64,000 nt of DNA from Alcaligenaceae bacterium. GTDB taxonomy: Bacteria; Pseudomonadota; Gammaproteobacteria; Burkholderiales; Burkholderiaceae_B. The DNA lies in contig DUNB01000043.1 of assembly GCA_012839585.1 (NCBI GenBank), positions 1-64,000 on the forward strand, in the 5' to 3' direction. The notes under the pieces are model-generated. The model ran no database searches. It had not been told where the DNA came from and was given only the letters and a program-made list of their open reading frames with translations. Each line of letters begins with the position of its first letter. Positions within the stretch are counted from its first letter, which is position 1. The position numbers and the translations under genes were made by a program. Below, piece by piece: positions 8,344-18,317 of this stretch.

Positions 8344-9260
8344 TCCACCTGTAAGGCGCCATCCGAGTCCGTGGCTTGGTGGCGCAAAAAGGCCTTAAGC
8401 GCCAGGCTTAAGGCCTGCATACCAGCGGTATCACTATCACTACGCCAACTCACAACCACCGGAACGGGCGCCACCTCTGTTAAACAAGGCAGCGCACATA
8501 AGGTCTGCTCTTTCAGGCTCGGTAAAACCCATAAACGCGGTATCAAAGCGGTGCCCAAGCCTTGTCGTATCAGACAATTAACCCCCTCTATACCGACCAC
8601 AGAGTGGACAATAGCTTCAGCCACTTTCTCTTTTTTCATCACAGAGCGTAACAAAAGCCCTAGTGGGGAATCTGGCTGAGAGCTGATCAAAGGACCTTGT
8701 CGGACCATTTCATCCAAACTAATCGCCAAAGGCAGCTGATCGGGAGGCAATCCTACCCAAGCCAAAGGCAACTGGGCTATGGTGCGATTACGTATGCCGC
8801 GCTGACGCTCTACCGGGGCTAAACTGACGATTCCATCCAAAGATCCATCTTGAAGCTGTTGATGTAAAAAAGCGGTGGTCCCTGTGGTCAAATGCAGTTG
8901 TATTTGGGGATGTAGCTGCGCCAAAAACACAAAAAAATCATTCAGCCATAAAGTCGCTAGTTCTTGTTTAATCCCCAAACGTACTGGCTCCACCGTTAGC
9001 GGAGTCTGTCCTCCTACCATCTCTCGCAGCTCCGCCTCTGTGGCCAGCAACTGCTTGGCATACAGTAAAAGCATTTGCCCTGCTGGAGTAAGACGACTGT
9101 CGCGCGCTGTGCGCTCAAACAAAACTTGCCCTAAGTCCGTTTCTAAAGTGGCCACGCGCCCAGAAATAGCCGCTTGAGTTATACCTAACTCTGTCGCCGC
9201 AGCCCTAAAGCTGCCTACACGCGCAATGACTAAGAAAGTATCTAAAAATCGTAAATTCAT
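8337..9260 (-). CDS. LysR-family transcriptional regulator
   Basis: LysR HTH (MNLRFLDTFLVIARVGSFRAAATELGITQAAISGRVATLETDLG) and substrate-binding domain. Confidence 0.94.
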   Translation of the reverse strand: MNLRFLDTFLVIARVGSFRAAATELGITQAAISGRVATLETDLGQVLFERTARDSRLTPAGQMLLLYAKQLLATEAELREMVGGQTPLTVEPVRLGIKQELATLWLNDFFVFLAQLHPQIQLHLTTGTTAFLHQQLQDGSLDGIVSLAPVERQRGIRNRTIAQLPLAWVGLPPDQLPLAISLDEMVRQGPLISSQPDSPLGLLLRSVMKKEKVAEAIVHSVVGIEGVNCLIRQGLGTALIPRLWVLPSLKEQTLCALPCLTEVAPVPVVVSWRSDSDTAGMQALSLALKAFLRHQATDSDGALQVDQ

Positions 9261-9502
9261 ACCGTTATCTAAGGGCTTATCCCCAGAGCCTTTCGCTTTT
9301 CCATCGGACCACCATCAAAGAGCCGAAAGGCCCCACCAATACAAACACATAATAAACGGAATCAAGCAGACGTTCTATGCAGCCTATCCGTGTTCAACCC
9401 GGCAAAACCCTGGCAGAACAGCCCCATGTGCGCCGCAGCGTCATATTTTGACAACTGAATCACGTATGATTAAGGCATCCTCTTTTTCATAGGTGTCCGT
9501 TT

Positions 9503-10177
9503 ATGTCATATCAGGCCATTATTTTTGATTGCGATGGCGTGCTGGTCGATAGCGATCCCATCAGCTTAGAAATCTTACGAAAAATGCTGTCAGATTTAGG
9601 ATGGACGCTAAGCTACAACGAATGCAAAACACTGTTTATGGGGAAATCGGCTGAAGCAGAGATTGATCTCATCCAAAAAAAACTGGGACAGCCGCTAGAT
9701 AGAGAGTGGATACAAGCCTATATCGTGCGACGCAATCGCGCCCTAGGCCAACACCTCGTCGCTGTTCCTGGGATTTACGACTGTTTAACCGCCGTTCATA
9801 AAATATGGCCGCATCATATAGCATGTGCCTCTGCAGCAGACAAAACAAAAATAATCCTGCAGCTAGACAAGGTAGGGCTGACCCATTTTTTTAATGGGCA
9901 ACTATTTAGTGGTACCGATACAGAGCGCAACAAACCCTATCCCGATGTCTATCTGGCCGCAGCCCAAGCACTAAACGTCGACATTAAGGATTGCGCCATC
10001 ATCGAAGACAGCATCACGGGCGTCACGGCAGGTTTCTCCTCTGGAGCCACCGTCTATGCCTATTGCCCCGAGGGTGAAGATCCTGAGCCATTACTTCAGG
10101 CCGGAGCACAGCATATTTTCCACCATATGCAACACTTACCCCTGCTATTACAAGACAAGACTAGCAATAAGTCTTGA
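9503..10177 (+). CDS. HAD-superfamily hydrolase (phosphoglycolate phosphatase/beta-PGM-like)
   Basis: DxDGVLVDS motif (FDCDGVLVDSDPIS), CASAADKTK, NKPYPDVYLAAA, IEDSITGV. Confidence 0.93.
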   Translation: MSYQAIIFDCDGVLVDSDPISLEILRKMLSDLGWTLSYNECKTLFMGKSAEAEIDLIQKKLGQPLDREWIQAYIVRRNRALGQHLVAVPGIYDCLTAVHKIWPHHIACASAADKTKIILQLDKVGLTHFFNGQLFSGTDTERNKPYPDVYLAAAQALNVDIKDCAIIEDSITGVTAGFSSGATVYAYCPEGEDPEPLLQAGAQHIFHHMQHLPLLLQDKTSNKS

Positions 10178-10224
10178 TTAGCGATTAAAATCCGCTCCAT
10201 TGATGCTACGCGTCATTTTTATTT

Positions 10225-10258
10225 AGCTCACATAGAATCCTCTACGTGAGCTTTTTTT
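10225..10258 (+). terminator. Rho-independent terminator
   Basis: AGCTCAC-N14-GTGAGCT followed by T7, downstream of the HAD gene. Confidence 0.88.
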
Positions 10259-10278
10259 ACACTTTACACAGGTCAACA

Positions 10279-11835
10279 ATGAGTCAGGGGTCCTTTCACT
10301 ATCCGTGGTACAAACGCGAAGATACCGATGCGTTTTTTGCCTTATTTCAAAACAACATTGCCAACTTCATCGTTATTGCTCTGGCCATGCTTGGCATGGG
10401 CTTTAGCGAAGAGATTGTGTTTGGCAAAGTATTACCTGGTGCTGCTATTGCGGTCATGACAGGTAACTTTTACTACGCCTACATGGCAAAGCGCCTAGCG
10501 GTACGCGAACAACGTACGGATGTGACTGCGCTCTCTTACGGCATCAGTACTCCCGTGATGTTTGTGTTTTTGTTTGGGGTATTGTTACCTGCCAAAAACA
10601 TCACCGGCGATGCAGACTTGGCTTGGAAAATTGCGGCTGGCGCCTGTTTCCTCAGTGGTTTGATTGAGGTCTTGGTATCTTTCACAGGTCGTTGGATGCA
10701 ACGCAACCTGCCTCGTGCCGCCATGCTAGGGGCCGTCGCTGGGGTTGCCATCACCTTTATTGGTGGTGAAATGCTGTTCAAAACCTTTGAAATGCCTGTT
10801 TTAGGTCTGGTGGTTTTGGGGATTATCATCGTGGGCATTATCGGCCGCGTGGTCATGCCTTTCCGTCTATCACCCACCTTTTTTGCTATTTTGATCGGTA
10901 CCATTTTGGCCTACACATTACGCCAATCTGATCCACAAAACATTCAAAACGGTCTAGCTCACCTCGGTTTCTACCCCCCACTTTTAACCACTGCAGCCTT
11001 TGATGGCATGAGCTTACTCTTTACCACCATGGTAGGTGTGCTTACCGTGGTGTTACCTATTACCTTATATAACGCCATCGAAACCATGAATAACGTGGAA
11101 GCGATGGAAGTATTGGGTGACAAATACGACGTACGTGAGTGTCAGGCCGTAGACGGTGTAGGTACCATGCTGGGTGCGCTATTTGGCGGCTTATTCCCCA
11201 CCACCGTGTACATTGCCTCTGCCAGCTCCAAATGGATGGGTGCGGGTCGTGGCTACAGCATTGCGAATGGTGTGGTTTATATCCTAGCTACCACTTGCGG
11301 TTTAATTGCTGCCTTAGCTGCGATTATCCCCGTCGCCGTGGTTTCTCCTATTCTGGTCTTTGTAGGGATCTCAATGGTAGCAACCGCCTATCAGGCGAAT
11401 GCCAAACGCTACTACCCTGCGGTAGCGATTGCGATGCTGCCTTACTTTGGCAATTACCTCATGACCCGTTTCGGCAATAAAGCCGGCGAGGTGGTTGAAG
11501 GCATTTCCAGTGGCATCATCCCTCTAGGCCAAGGTGCTATGTTTACCGCCATGATGTTTGGTGCGATGACCGTTTGTGTGATCGATCACAACTTCCGCCG
11601 CGCCGCTGTCTTTAGCTTTATCACCGCCTTCTTAGCTTTTATCGGTCTTATCCACGCTCCTAGCTTGGGCTGGAATGCGGCGCCAGAATTTAGCTTGGGT
11701 TATGTGATTTTGGGTTTATTCTTCTTGTACTTTACCTTTGTAAAGCCGACTATTTTGCCAGCGCCACCGGCTCTATTTAGTCTACGCAGTGACGATGATG
11801 ACCCACATCCTCAAAGTCAGCCTCGACGGGACTAA
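10279..11835 (+). CDS. NCS2-like (xanthine/uracil permease-type) membrane transporter; start moved to MSQGSFHYPW
   Basis: Polytopic protein with NCS2-like repeats. The GTG in the ORF track (10246) lies inside a terminator stem, so ATG 10279 is preferred. Confidence 0.75.
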   Translation: MSQGSFHYPWYKREDTDAFFALFQNNIANFIVIALAMLGMGFSEEIVFGKVLPGAAIAVMTGNFYYAYMAKRLAVREQRTDVTALSYGISTPVMFVFLFGVLLPAKNITGDADLAWKIAAGACFLSGLIEVLVSFTGRWMQRNLPRAAMLGAVAGVAITFIGGEMLFKTFEMPVLGLVVLGIIIVGIIGRVVMPFRLSPTFFAILIGTILAYTLRQSDPQNIQNGLAHLGFYPPLLTTAAFDGMSLLFTTMVGVLTVVLPITLYNAIETMNNVEAMEVLGDKYDVRECQAVDGVGTMLGALFGGLFPTTVYIASASSKWMGAGRGYSIANGVVYILATTCGLIAALAAIIPVAVVSPILVFVGISMVATAYQANAKRYYPAVAIAMLPYFGNYLMTRFGNKAGEVVEGISSGIIPLGQGAMFTAMMFGAMTVCVIDHNFRRAAVFSFITAFLAFIGLIHAPSLGWNAAPEFSLGYVILGLFFLYFTFVKPTILPAPPALFSLRSDDDDPHPQSQPRRD

Positions 11836-11863
11836 GGTAGCAAATACCTTGTAGCCTTACTTT

Positions 11864-11896
11864 AAAAAGCTGCTGTGTACACAGCAGCTTTTTTTC
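11864..11896. terminator. Terminator: perfect 30-bp palindrome with T-tract
   Basis: AAAAAGCTGCTGTGTACACAGCAGCTTTTT, followed by more T. Confidence 0.88.
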
Positions 11897-12034
11897 TTTC
11901 GCAATAAAAACCACTTACGATACGAATAGACCAACCCATAACAAAATAGAAGCTCTAAACTCACAACCCCACGTTTTCTTTTCATATAAAGCTGACTTAT
12001 AGTGTTGAAGTCGCCTTTTTAAACGGATGAGTCT

Positions 12035-13930
12035 ATGTTTAGCCCAGCCTTTCTCGTCGTGGTCATACTGCTCATTACCATTGGTCTCTTTCTTTATGGA
12101 CGCTGGCGCCACGACATCGTAGCCGTCAATGCCCTCTTAATGTGTAGTCTGCTCGGCATAATCAGCCCGCAAGACACCTTCATAGGCTTTAGCCATCCAG
12201 CGGTAGTCACCGTCGCCTGTATCCTGATATTAAGTTACTCCCTACAGCAAACGGGTGTGGTGGATGTGTTGGCGCATCGTGTGCTGCCTAAAAAAAGCTC
12301 CCCGCTGGTTTCCTTAATCGCACTCACTGCTTTAGGCGCCTTTTTATCCGGCTTTATGAACAACGTGGGGGCACTGGCATTACTCATGCCTATTTCTCTA
12401 CAAATGGCATCACGACATAACCTCGCACCGGGACAGGTCTTGATGCCGCTGGCCTTTGGAACCATTTTAGGGGGATTGACCACTCTTATTGGTACCCCCT
12501 CTAACCTTATTGTTTCCAGTTTCAGACTAGAGGCCCTGGGTGAAGGCTATGGCATGTTTTCCTTTAGTCCTGTGGGGGTTTCCGTCGCCATTGTGGGGGT
12601 GCTCTTTATTTCTCTAATTGGCTGGCGTTTTATCCCTGTACGCGAGCGCGCCGGCAAAGATACCTTTGACACGGGTACCTATTTAACCGAGGCCCGCGTC
12701 CCTGCTGAAAGCAAAGCCATTGGCATGCGTCTTAGCGAGGTGCAAACCACCTTAGACGCAAACGACGGCCAAATCTTGGGATTAATTCGTAAAGAAATCC
12801 GCCTCACCGCCCCCAACCCAGCCCTCAGCCTCGTTACAGATGACGTGTTATTGATCGAGGCCGAACCTTCCGCCTTAGCCAAAAGCTTAGACACCCTGGG
12901 CCTGGTGTTTAACGAGGACAAAGCCCCTCCTGAAAAGGATGAGGCTGACGAACAAAAAGACAAAGACGAAACACAAAGCGAAGCCAGCCTAGAGCCCAAT
13001 CTAGAACTAAACACTTCAGAAGAAAAAGAGAAAGAAAAGGAGAAAGAGAAAAAGGAAAAAAGCAAAGGCTCCTACTCCAATGAGCTCTCCGAACTAGTGA
13101 TTTTGCCAGGATCCAGTTTGGTCGGACGCAGCGCGGCCAATTTACGCCTGCGCAGCCTCTATCGCATCAACTTATTGGCGATTTCACGCCAAGGGACGCG
13201 CACACGTACTCGGTTACGCAAAACACTCTTACGTACGGGTGATGTGTTGTTATTACAAGGCTCTGCTGAAAACGTGGCGGACTTCGCCTCAGCGGGTGGT
13301 TGCGCCCCCTTGGCTTCGCGCCCTCTACGAGTGCCTGACCGTCGTAATATGATCTTAGCCAGCAGCATTATGCTGCTCTCAGTCTGCTTAGCGGCCTTTG
13401 GTTTTTTATCGGCCGCATTAAGCTTTATGCTGGGCGTCTTGCTCTTACTGCTTTTAAATGTGATTGCGCCGCGCAACGTCTATAAAGCCGTGGACTGGTC
13501 CGTCGTCGTCCTGCTTGCCGCGCTCATTCCTGTGGCTCAAGCCATGGAGCGCACGGGGGCAGCAGGCAGTATTGCTACGTTTTTATTGGATTATGTGGCC
13601 CAAGGAAATACCATCGCTGCGCTGTTACTCATGATGGTTGCCACCATGCTTATTTCTGATCTGATGAATAATGCAGCCACCGCGGCCGTGATGAGCCCGG
13701 TTGCCATCGGCACCGCACAACAACTTGGCGTCAATCCCGATACCTTTTTAATGGCTGTCGCCGTGGGCGCCTCTTGCGCCTTTCTGACGCCGATTGGCCA
13801 TCAGAACAACACTTTAATCCTGGGTCCTGGGGGCTTTAGGTTTGGGGACTATTGGCGGATGGGATTGCCCTTAGACATTATCATTGTCAGCATCACCATC
13901 CCCTTATTGCTGCTGTTCTGGCCACTGTAA
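12035..13930 (+). CDS. SLC13/DASS-like permease with TrkA-C (RCK_C) domains and a charged Glu/Lys linker
   Basis: SLC13-like repeats (GFMNNVGALALLMPISLQMA, MNNAATAAVMSPVAIGTAQQLG, ASCAFLTPIGHQNNTLILGPGG) flanking RCK_C-like segments. Confidence 0.85.
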   Translation: MFSPAFLVVVILLITIGLFLYGRWRHDIVAVNALLMCSLLGIISPQDTFIGFSHPAVVTVACILILSYSLQQTGVVDVLAHRVLPKKSSPLVSLIALTALGAFLSGFMNNVGALALLMPISLQMASRHNLAPGQVLMPLAFGTILGGLTTLIGTPSNLIVSSFRLEALGEGYGMFSFSPVGVSVAIVGVLFISLIGWRFIPVRERAGKDTFDTGTYLTEARVPAESKAIGMRLSEVQTTLDANDGQILGLIRKEIRLTAPNPALSLVTDDVLLIEAEPSALAKSLDTLGLVFNEDKAPPEKDEADEQKDKDETQSEASLEPNLELNTSEEKEKEKEKEKKEKSKGSYSNELSELVILPGSSLVGRSAANLRLRSLYRINLLAISRQGTRTRTRLRKTLLRTGDVLLLQGSAENVADFASAGGCAPLASRPLRVPDRRNMILASSIMLLSVCLAAFGFLSAALSFMLGVLLLLLLNVIAPRNVYKAVDWSVVVLLAALIPVAQAMERTGAAGSIATFLLDYVAQGNTIAALLLMMVATMLISDLMNNAATAAVMSPVAIGTAQQLGVNPDTFLMAVAVGASCAFLTPIGHQNNTLILGPGGFRFGDYWRMGLPLDIIIVSITIPLLLLFWPL

Positions 13931-13958
13931 AACCTCTGTCTAGCCCTAATGGTCTTTC

Positions 13959-15473
13959 CTAGTTCTCTCGCTGAGGTGGAACCTGGAAAGACCCGGGGGC
14001 CTCTGGATTCACTCTAGCGGCTGTGGTCGATCCCGACCCATTGGATTCTAATGGAGCCCCCCCAGCCAGTAAACGTGCCAACGCTGTCACCGCCTGATCT
14101 CTGCGTAAACTAGAGACATGTTTAGCATCCATCACAGACCACTCAGGAAAAGCACGCGCCTGTTGTAAAACCTCTGGCAACGCCCCAGAGCGCCAGTTAA
14201 TTGCCGCGCCAACCGGTTGATCCTCTGTTGTCAAAGAGATTTGGGAGCGAGGAATGGCAATAGGAGTCTGTGCCGCATGTCCTCGTTTGGCTAAGGCATC
14301 GATCAGTGCCGTCTGACGTAACGCCAGCACCCGGATCACACTTTCATCGACACTTAATTCAGACTCGCCACGCCACTTTCCTAGCAAGCGCTGCCCCCAT
14401 TTATCCACACCTTGCCAAATGCCACCTGCAGCCGCTCCCACCAAGGTGCCTGTGCCTAGGCTGAGTCCAGCTGTTAACAAGTCAAAGGTTGCTCCCGCCA
14501 TAGCGCCGGCAGCCACACCCTTTCCTACCTGAATGCCCAGCTCTTTCATCACCTCGGGGTGAAACAAGTCAGTTTCCCAACGGCACCCCTCTAAAGCAAT
14601 GTGATCAGGCAGGTAGTCACGTGTGCTGAAATTAAAGCGGCGCAGCAAAGCCTTCACACAGGATTCTTCACGAATACGAATGGTCTCGTGGAGTAGCTGA
14701 ACTTTTTTTTCTAAGATGGCTTTTTGCGAAGGACTAATAAGACGCCACGCCGTGACATCAATGAGCAACTCCGCCAATAAACGCCAAGCATCGTTGAGTC
14801 GTTGTTGACGCTGTACCTCTACGTCCTGACTTAGGATACGTAGCTGTTCGCCATGTTGAGCCGGGACCAACAAAGCAAGCTTTTCATAAAGCTGCGCTTC
14901 TCCGTTCAACGCCGGCGCCACCGTATCAAAATCCGCTGTAGCATGTAGTCCTAAATTTGCTAAAGCCAGTCGCCATTCGTCAATACGCTGGTCTGGGCTG
15001 CGTATAAAGTTCAATACGGGTAAGAGTGGTTTGCCGCACTGCGCCAACACGCGCAGCTCGTCTTTATGTTTAGCAAGCACCGGATCACGTACATCTACCA
15101 CATAAAGCGCCGCGTCGCTTTGTAGAAGCTGACGCAGTACGCGCCCCTCTTGCTCAAAACGCTCATTGGCCTCTGGCGTCTGTAAAAACAAGGCGATTCG
15201 ATCAGGCTCATCCATGCGCTCTTCACTGCTGTCCAGCCTCGCCAAGTAGTCCAAAAGCGCCATGCTGTCTTCCATGCCAGGCGTATCAAACAGCTCGATC
15301 AGGGCATTTTCTGCTAGTTTTAGACGCACCCCCTCGACATGACGCGTGGTCCCAGGGCTATTACGCACCTCACCAAACTGCGTATCACGCGTTAAGGTCC
15401 GTAATAAAGACGTCTTGCCCGTGTTGGTATGTCCAACTACCGCCAAACGTAAAGGAGGAACCGTTGTTTCCAT
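13959..15473 (-). CDS. GTPase with DUF3482-like C-terminal region
   Basis: P-loop GHTNTGKTSLL, LFDTPGMED, NFIRSPD; C-terminal glycine-rich hydrophobic segment (GVAAGAMAGATFDLLTAGLSLGTGTLVGAAAGG). Confidence 0.85.
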   Translation of the reverse strand: METTVPPLRLAVVGHTNTGKTSLLRTLTRDTQFGEVRNSPGTTRHVEGVRLKLAENALIELFDTPGMEDSMALLDYLARLDSSEERMDEPDRIALFLQTPEANERFEQEGRVLRQLLQSDAALYVVDVRDPVLAKHKDELRVLAQCGKPLLPVLNFIRSPDQRIDEWRLALANLGLHATADFDTVAPALNGEAQLYEKLALLVPAQHGEQLRILSQDVEVQRQQRLNDAWRLLAELLIDVTAWRLISPSQKAILEKKVQLLHETIRIREESCVKALLRRFNFSTRDYLPDHIALEGCRWETDLFHPEVMKELGIQVGKGVAAGAMAGATFDLLTAGLSLGTGTLVGAAAGGIWQGVDKWGQRLLGKWRGESELSVDESVIRVLALRQTALIDALAKRGHAAQTPIAIPRSQISLTTEDQPVGAAINWRSGALPEVLQQARAFPEWSVMDAKHVSSLRRDQAVTALARLLAGGAPLESNGSGSTTAARVNPEAPGSFQVPPQREN

Positions 15474-15480
15474 GGTAGTC

Positions 15481-16887
15481 CTAATCTAATGCAGCCAAAA
15501 GCTGCTCAAACTCCGTATAGACCGAGGTAAAGCCTGCTTTTTCTAATCGAGCCTGCCACGCCTCTAGGCGCTCTAAGGGTGTGGTCGCAAGATGGTTTAA
15601 AGGCATGTTCAACAAATAAACGGAGCAATAATTCCCATAAGTCGCCAGCTCGGCCATCCAAGCCACTACACCTCTATCAGGTGTTTGCTCCGCATCAGCG
15701 CACAACACAATATGCTCAAAGCTTTGCTGCTCTAATTGCGCTAATAACGCATGACGCTGTTCTCTGCTATCTACCAGCCCAGCATCCACCCAGTTTTCAG
15801 GCATTTGGGCCGGAGGCCACAATTGATCGGCGGGTAACTCAACCCCAATAAAGATGGTTTTTACCGTTACGGCTGGCCGTGCTGCCTGGGTTTTCGCCTC
15901 GGGAACTTGGTCCGCTCCTGCCTCAGCATCGATACCCACGTATTCTGTCGCCGGTACGAGTCGCTGGCGTAACTCCATCAACCCCAACTGGTGTGTATCT
16001 ATGCGTAATTGCGCCTTTGTACTTTGCAAGCGATACCAACAAAATGCCCCCGCGATCAGCCTCGGCACAATGCCATACACCACCAAACACCCCACCAACC
16101 AGCTGGACCACTGCACCTGAGCGTCTGAGGACAACAACTGCAAGCCGTCGCTTTGTCGAATCACCTCTGCGCTGGGAGTGACAAAACCCAGTAGTCCGGG
16201 CAAAAAACCTAAGCTCTGCACTAATACGACAAAGCTATCTGCACTTAACAGCGTGGTTTCCCAGTTAAAGCTATAGCGCTTGGCTGCTAATAAGGCCAGC
16301 AGGGTGAGCACGGCAGAGAGCAAAGCAATAAGCCAAAGCCAATGATTCACCGTCCCCAACACCCAACGCAATAGACGTTGTTTACTAGCAAAGCTAAATA
16401 GCGCATTAAAGATCAAGCCCTGATCCGGTCCCTTGACCACACGCTGTCCTAACCAAAGCCAAAGGTGACTTAATCCAAAACCAGAGGAGACCGAGCTCGT
16501 TGTACGAACAAACAACGACACAAACCAAAAGATAAAGCTCAATGTCGGGGCACCTAAAAGAGCCACCAACGCCAATAACACATTCACCGAGCCATCTTGA
16601 GTGGCAAAAGCGCTCGCTGCCACACCAGCCCCAATCACCAAAAATAGCAGGCTTAAAGCAATGAGGCTCAAGCGTAATCCACTTACAATGCGATGCTGTA
16701 ATGCCACCCAGTCAGCGCGCTGCGCCAAAAGCTGCGAACGCAATAACAAGCGATCCTCAAAATCACCACCAGCAGCAATGACTCGGCGTACCTCTACCGA
16801 GTCTTCAATGGGTCCCCATTGGCTTTCCTTTAAGCGTACGGCCTCTAACTGCCAGTGAGAAAACCAAAGGCTATTCTTCATGATCAA
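15481..16887 (-). CDS. DUF2868-type membrane protein
   Basis: Several TM segments; sits directly upstream of the DUF3482 GTPase, the arrangement known for this family. Confidence 0.75.
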   Translation of the reverse strand: MIMKNSLWFSHWQLEAVRLKESQWGPIEDSVEVRRVIAAGGDFEDRLLLRSQLLAQRADWVALQHRIVSGLRLSLIALSLLFLVIGAGVAASAFATQDGSVNVLLALVALLGAPTLSFIFWFVSLFVRTTSSVSSGFGLSHLWLWLGQRVVKGPDQGLIFNALFSFASKQRLLRWVLGTVNHWLWLIALLSAVLTLLALLAAKRYSFNWETTLLSADSFVVLVQSLGFLPGLLGFVTPSAEVIRQSDGLQLLSSDAQVQWSSWLVGCLVVYGIVPRLIAGAFCWYRLQSTKAQLRIDTHQLGLMELRQRLVPATEYVGIDAEAGADQVPEAKTQAARPAVTVKTIFIGVELPADQLWPPAQMPENWVDAGLVDSREQRHALLAQLEQQSFEHIVLCADAEQTPDRGVVAWMAELATYGNYCSVYLLNMPLNHLATTPLERLEAWQARLEKAGFTSVYTEFEQLLAALD

Positions 16888-17372
16888 AGCAAAACAGGAT
16901 CATTAGGCAATACATTTGCCTCGTTATCACCAAGGGGAGCATGCTCTTTTAAGATCGCCTCGATCTCATCTACGGCAGCCAGCAAGCCATCTATATACTC
17001 AGCCTGCGCAAAGCGCGCCTGTAAGCGTGCACAAACCTGTTGCCACTGGGGTTGAGTCGCCGTAATGCCTCGATCCGCAATAATTTCAATGGCTCTCTGA
17101 TCCAAGGCCAAATACAGCAACACCCCACTATTTAAAGGCGTATCCCAAACGCGTAGCCGCCCATACACCTCTAGGGCTCGCAAGTGCGGGTTGGTTTCAT
17201 GACTGGGCATCACGCCTTCGATCGCTAAGACTAATTCCCCGGTATGTGTGGCTTCACTTTGCTTAATCCGTTCGGCCACATGGGTCAGGACCTCTTGGTC
17301 AAAGTGACGTCTACGCAGCCATTGTCCCTCGAGTGCGGCTATGCCGGTCATGCGTTTGATTATGTTATTCAT
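16884..17372 (-). CDS. TPM-domain protein (short)
   Basis: TPM features (HTGELVLAIEGVMP, NSGVLLYLALDQRAIEIIADRGI); next to a second TPM protein. Confidence 0.8.
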   Translation of the reverse strand: MNNIIKRMTGIAALEGQWLRRRHFDQEVLTHVAERIKQSEATHTGELVLAIEGVMPSHETNPHLRALEVYGRLRVWDTPLNSGVLLYLALDQRAIEIIADRGITATQPQWQQVCARLQARFAQAEYIDGLLAAVDEIEAILKEHAPLGDNEANVLPNDPVLL

Positions 17373-17384
17373 CTCTATTCCTTT

Positions 17385-18299
17385 TTACCAGCCACCCGAG
17401 GCACCACCGCCACCGCTGCTTCCGCCGCCGCCACCGCCAAAACCACCGCCACCGAAGCCGCCACCTCCGAAACCGCCTCCGCCGCCAAAGCCACCACCTA
17501 AACCACCAATGGTAGCCCCACGACGAGAAGCGCGGGCCGAGTTGCCTCTGTTACTGGCGCGCATTTTTTTGCCAAGCAAAGACAAGAACAACGCGATCAC
17601 CCCACCTACGATGGCTAAAGGAAGGCTCCAAAACATCAAAAAGGTGAACAAACCAATAGCCAGCACGGCTGCTACAGGGGGAAGCACCAAGGAAAAAAAG
17701 GCGAGTGGGAACAGCATGGCCCAAGGACTCTCATCATCGGTCGCATCCACACTGCCTTTGACCGGCGGTGGTAAGTCTTCGCCCTCGACAAGGCCCATGA
17801 TCTTATCCACACCATGATTAATGCCACCCACATAATCACCTTGCACAAAGGAAGGTGCAATAAATTCACGAATAATTCGCCCCGCCTGTAAGTCCGTCAC
17901 CGCGCCTTCGAGGCCATAGCCCACCTCTATGCGTAAACGACGATCGTCCTTGGCTACCACCAGCAAAATACCGTCATCAATTTTTTCACGACCTATTTTC
18001 CACTGGTCATACACACGACGGGCGTACTGTTCAATCACCTCGTTACCGGTAGTGGGCACCACCAACACAAAAATTTGCGCGCCTTTGTTTTCCTCAAAGG
18101 CTTTGAGGCGATCAGACAGCGCTTTTTTTTGAGCCGGATTGAAGGTCCCCGTGGTATCAACCAACCAATTATCGAGTTTAGGAATGGCTTGGTCTTGGGC
18201 CCAAACAGGCAGTGCTAAGCTCGTAACAAACACCAGCAATAAGCCCACCAACCATCGCCCTAATCCTAAGGGCCTTTTATGAGAAAACACCATAGCCAT
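17385..18299 (-). CDS. TPM-domain protein (YgcG family) with signal peptide and Gly-rich C-terminal tail
   Basis: WLVDTTGTFNPAQKKALSDRLKAFEENKGAQIFVLVVPTT, DDGILLVVAKDDRRLRIEVGYGLEGAVTD, tail GGLGGGFGGGGGFGGGGFGGGGFGGGGGGSSGGGGASGGW. Confidence 0.93.
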   Translation of the reverse strand: MAMVFSHKRPLGLGRWLVGLLLVFVTSLALPVWAQDQAIPKLDNWLVDTTGTFNPAQKKALSDRLKAFEENKGAQIFVLVVPTTGNEVIEQYARRVYDQWKIGREKIDDGILLVVAKDDRRLRIEVGYGLEGAVTDLQAGRIIREFIAPSFVQGDYVGGINHGVDKIMGLVEGEDLPPPVKGSVDATDDESPWAMLFPLAFFSLVLPPVAAVLAIGLFTFLMFWSLPLAIVGGVIALFLSLLGKKMRASNRGNSARASRRGATIGGLGGGFGGGGGFGGGGFGGGGFGGGGGGSSGGGGASGGW

Positions 18300-18317
18300 T
18301 CCTTTATCTATGCTTGA

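Noticed and set aside
12679-13065. 128-aa minus-strand ORF rich in Ser/Phe
   Set aside because: Antisense shadow of the Glu/Lys repeat linker of the transporter.
17341-17817. 158-aa plus-strand proline-rich ORF (PPPPPPKPPP)
   Set aside because: Antisense of the Gly-rich tail of the TPM protein; low-complexity artefact.
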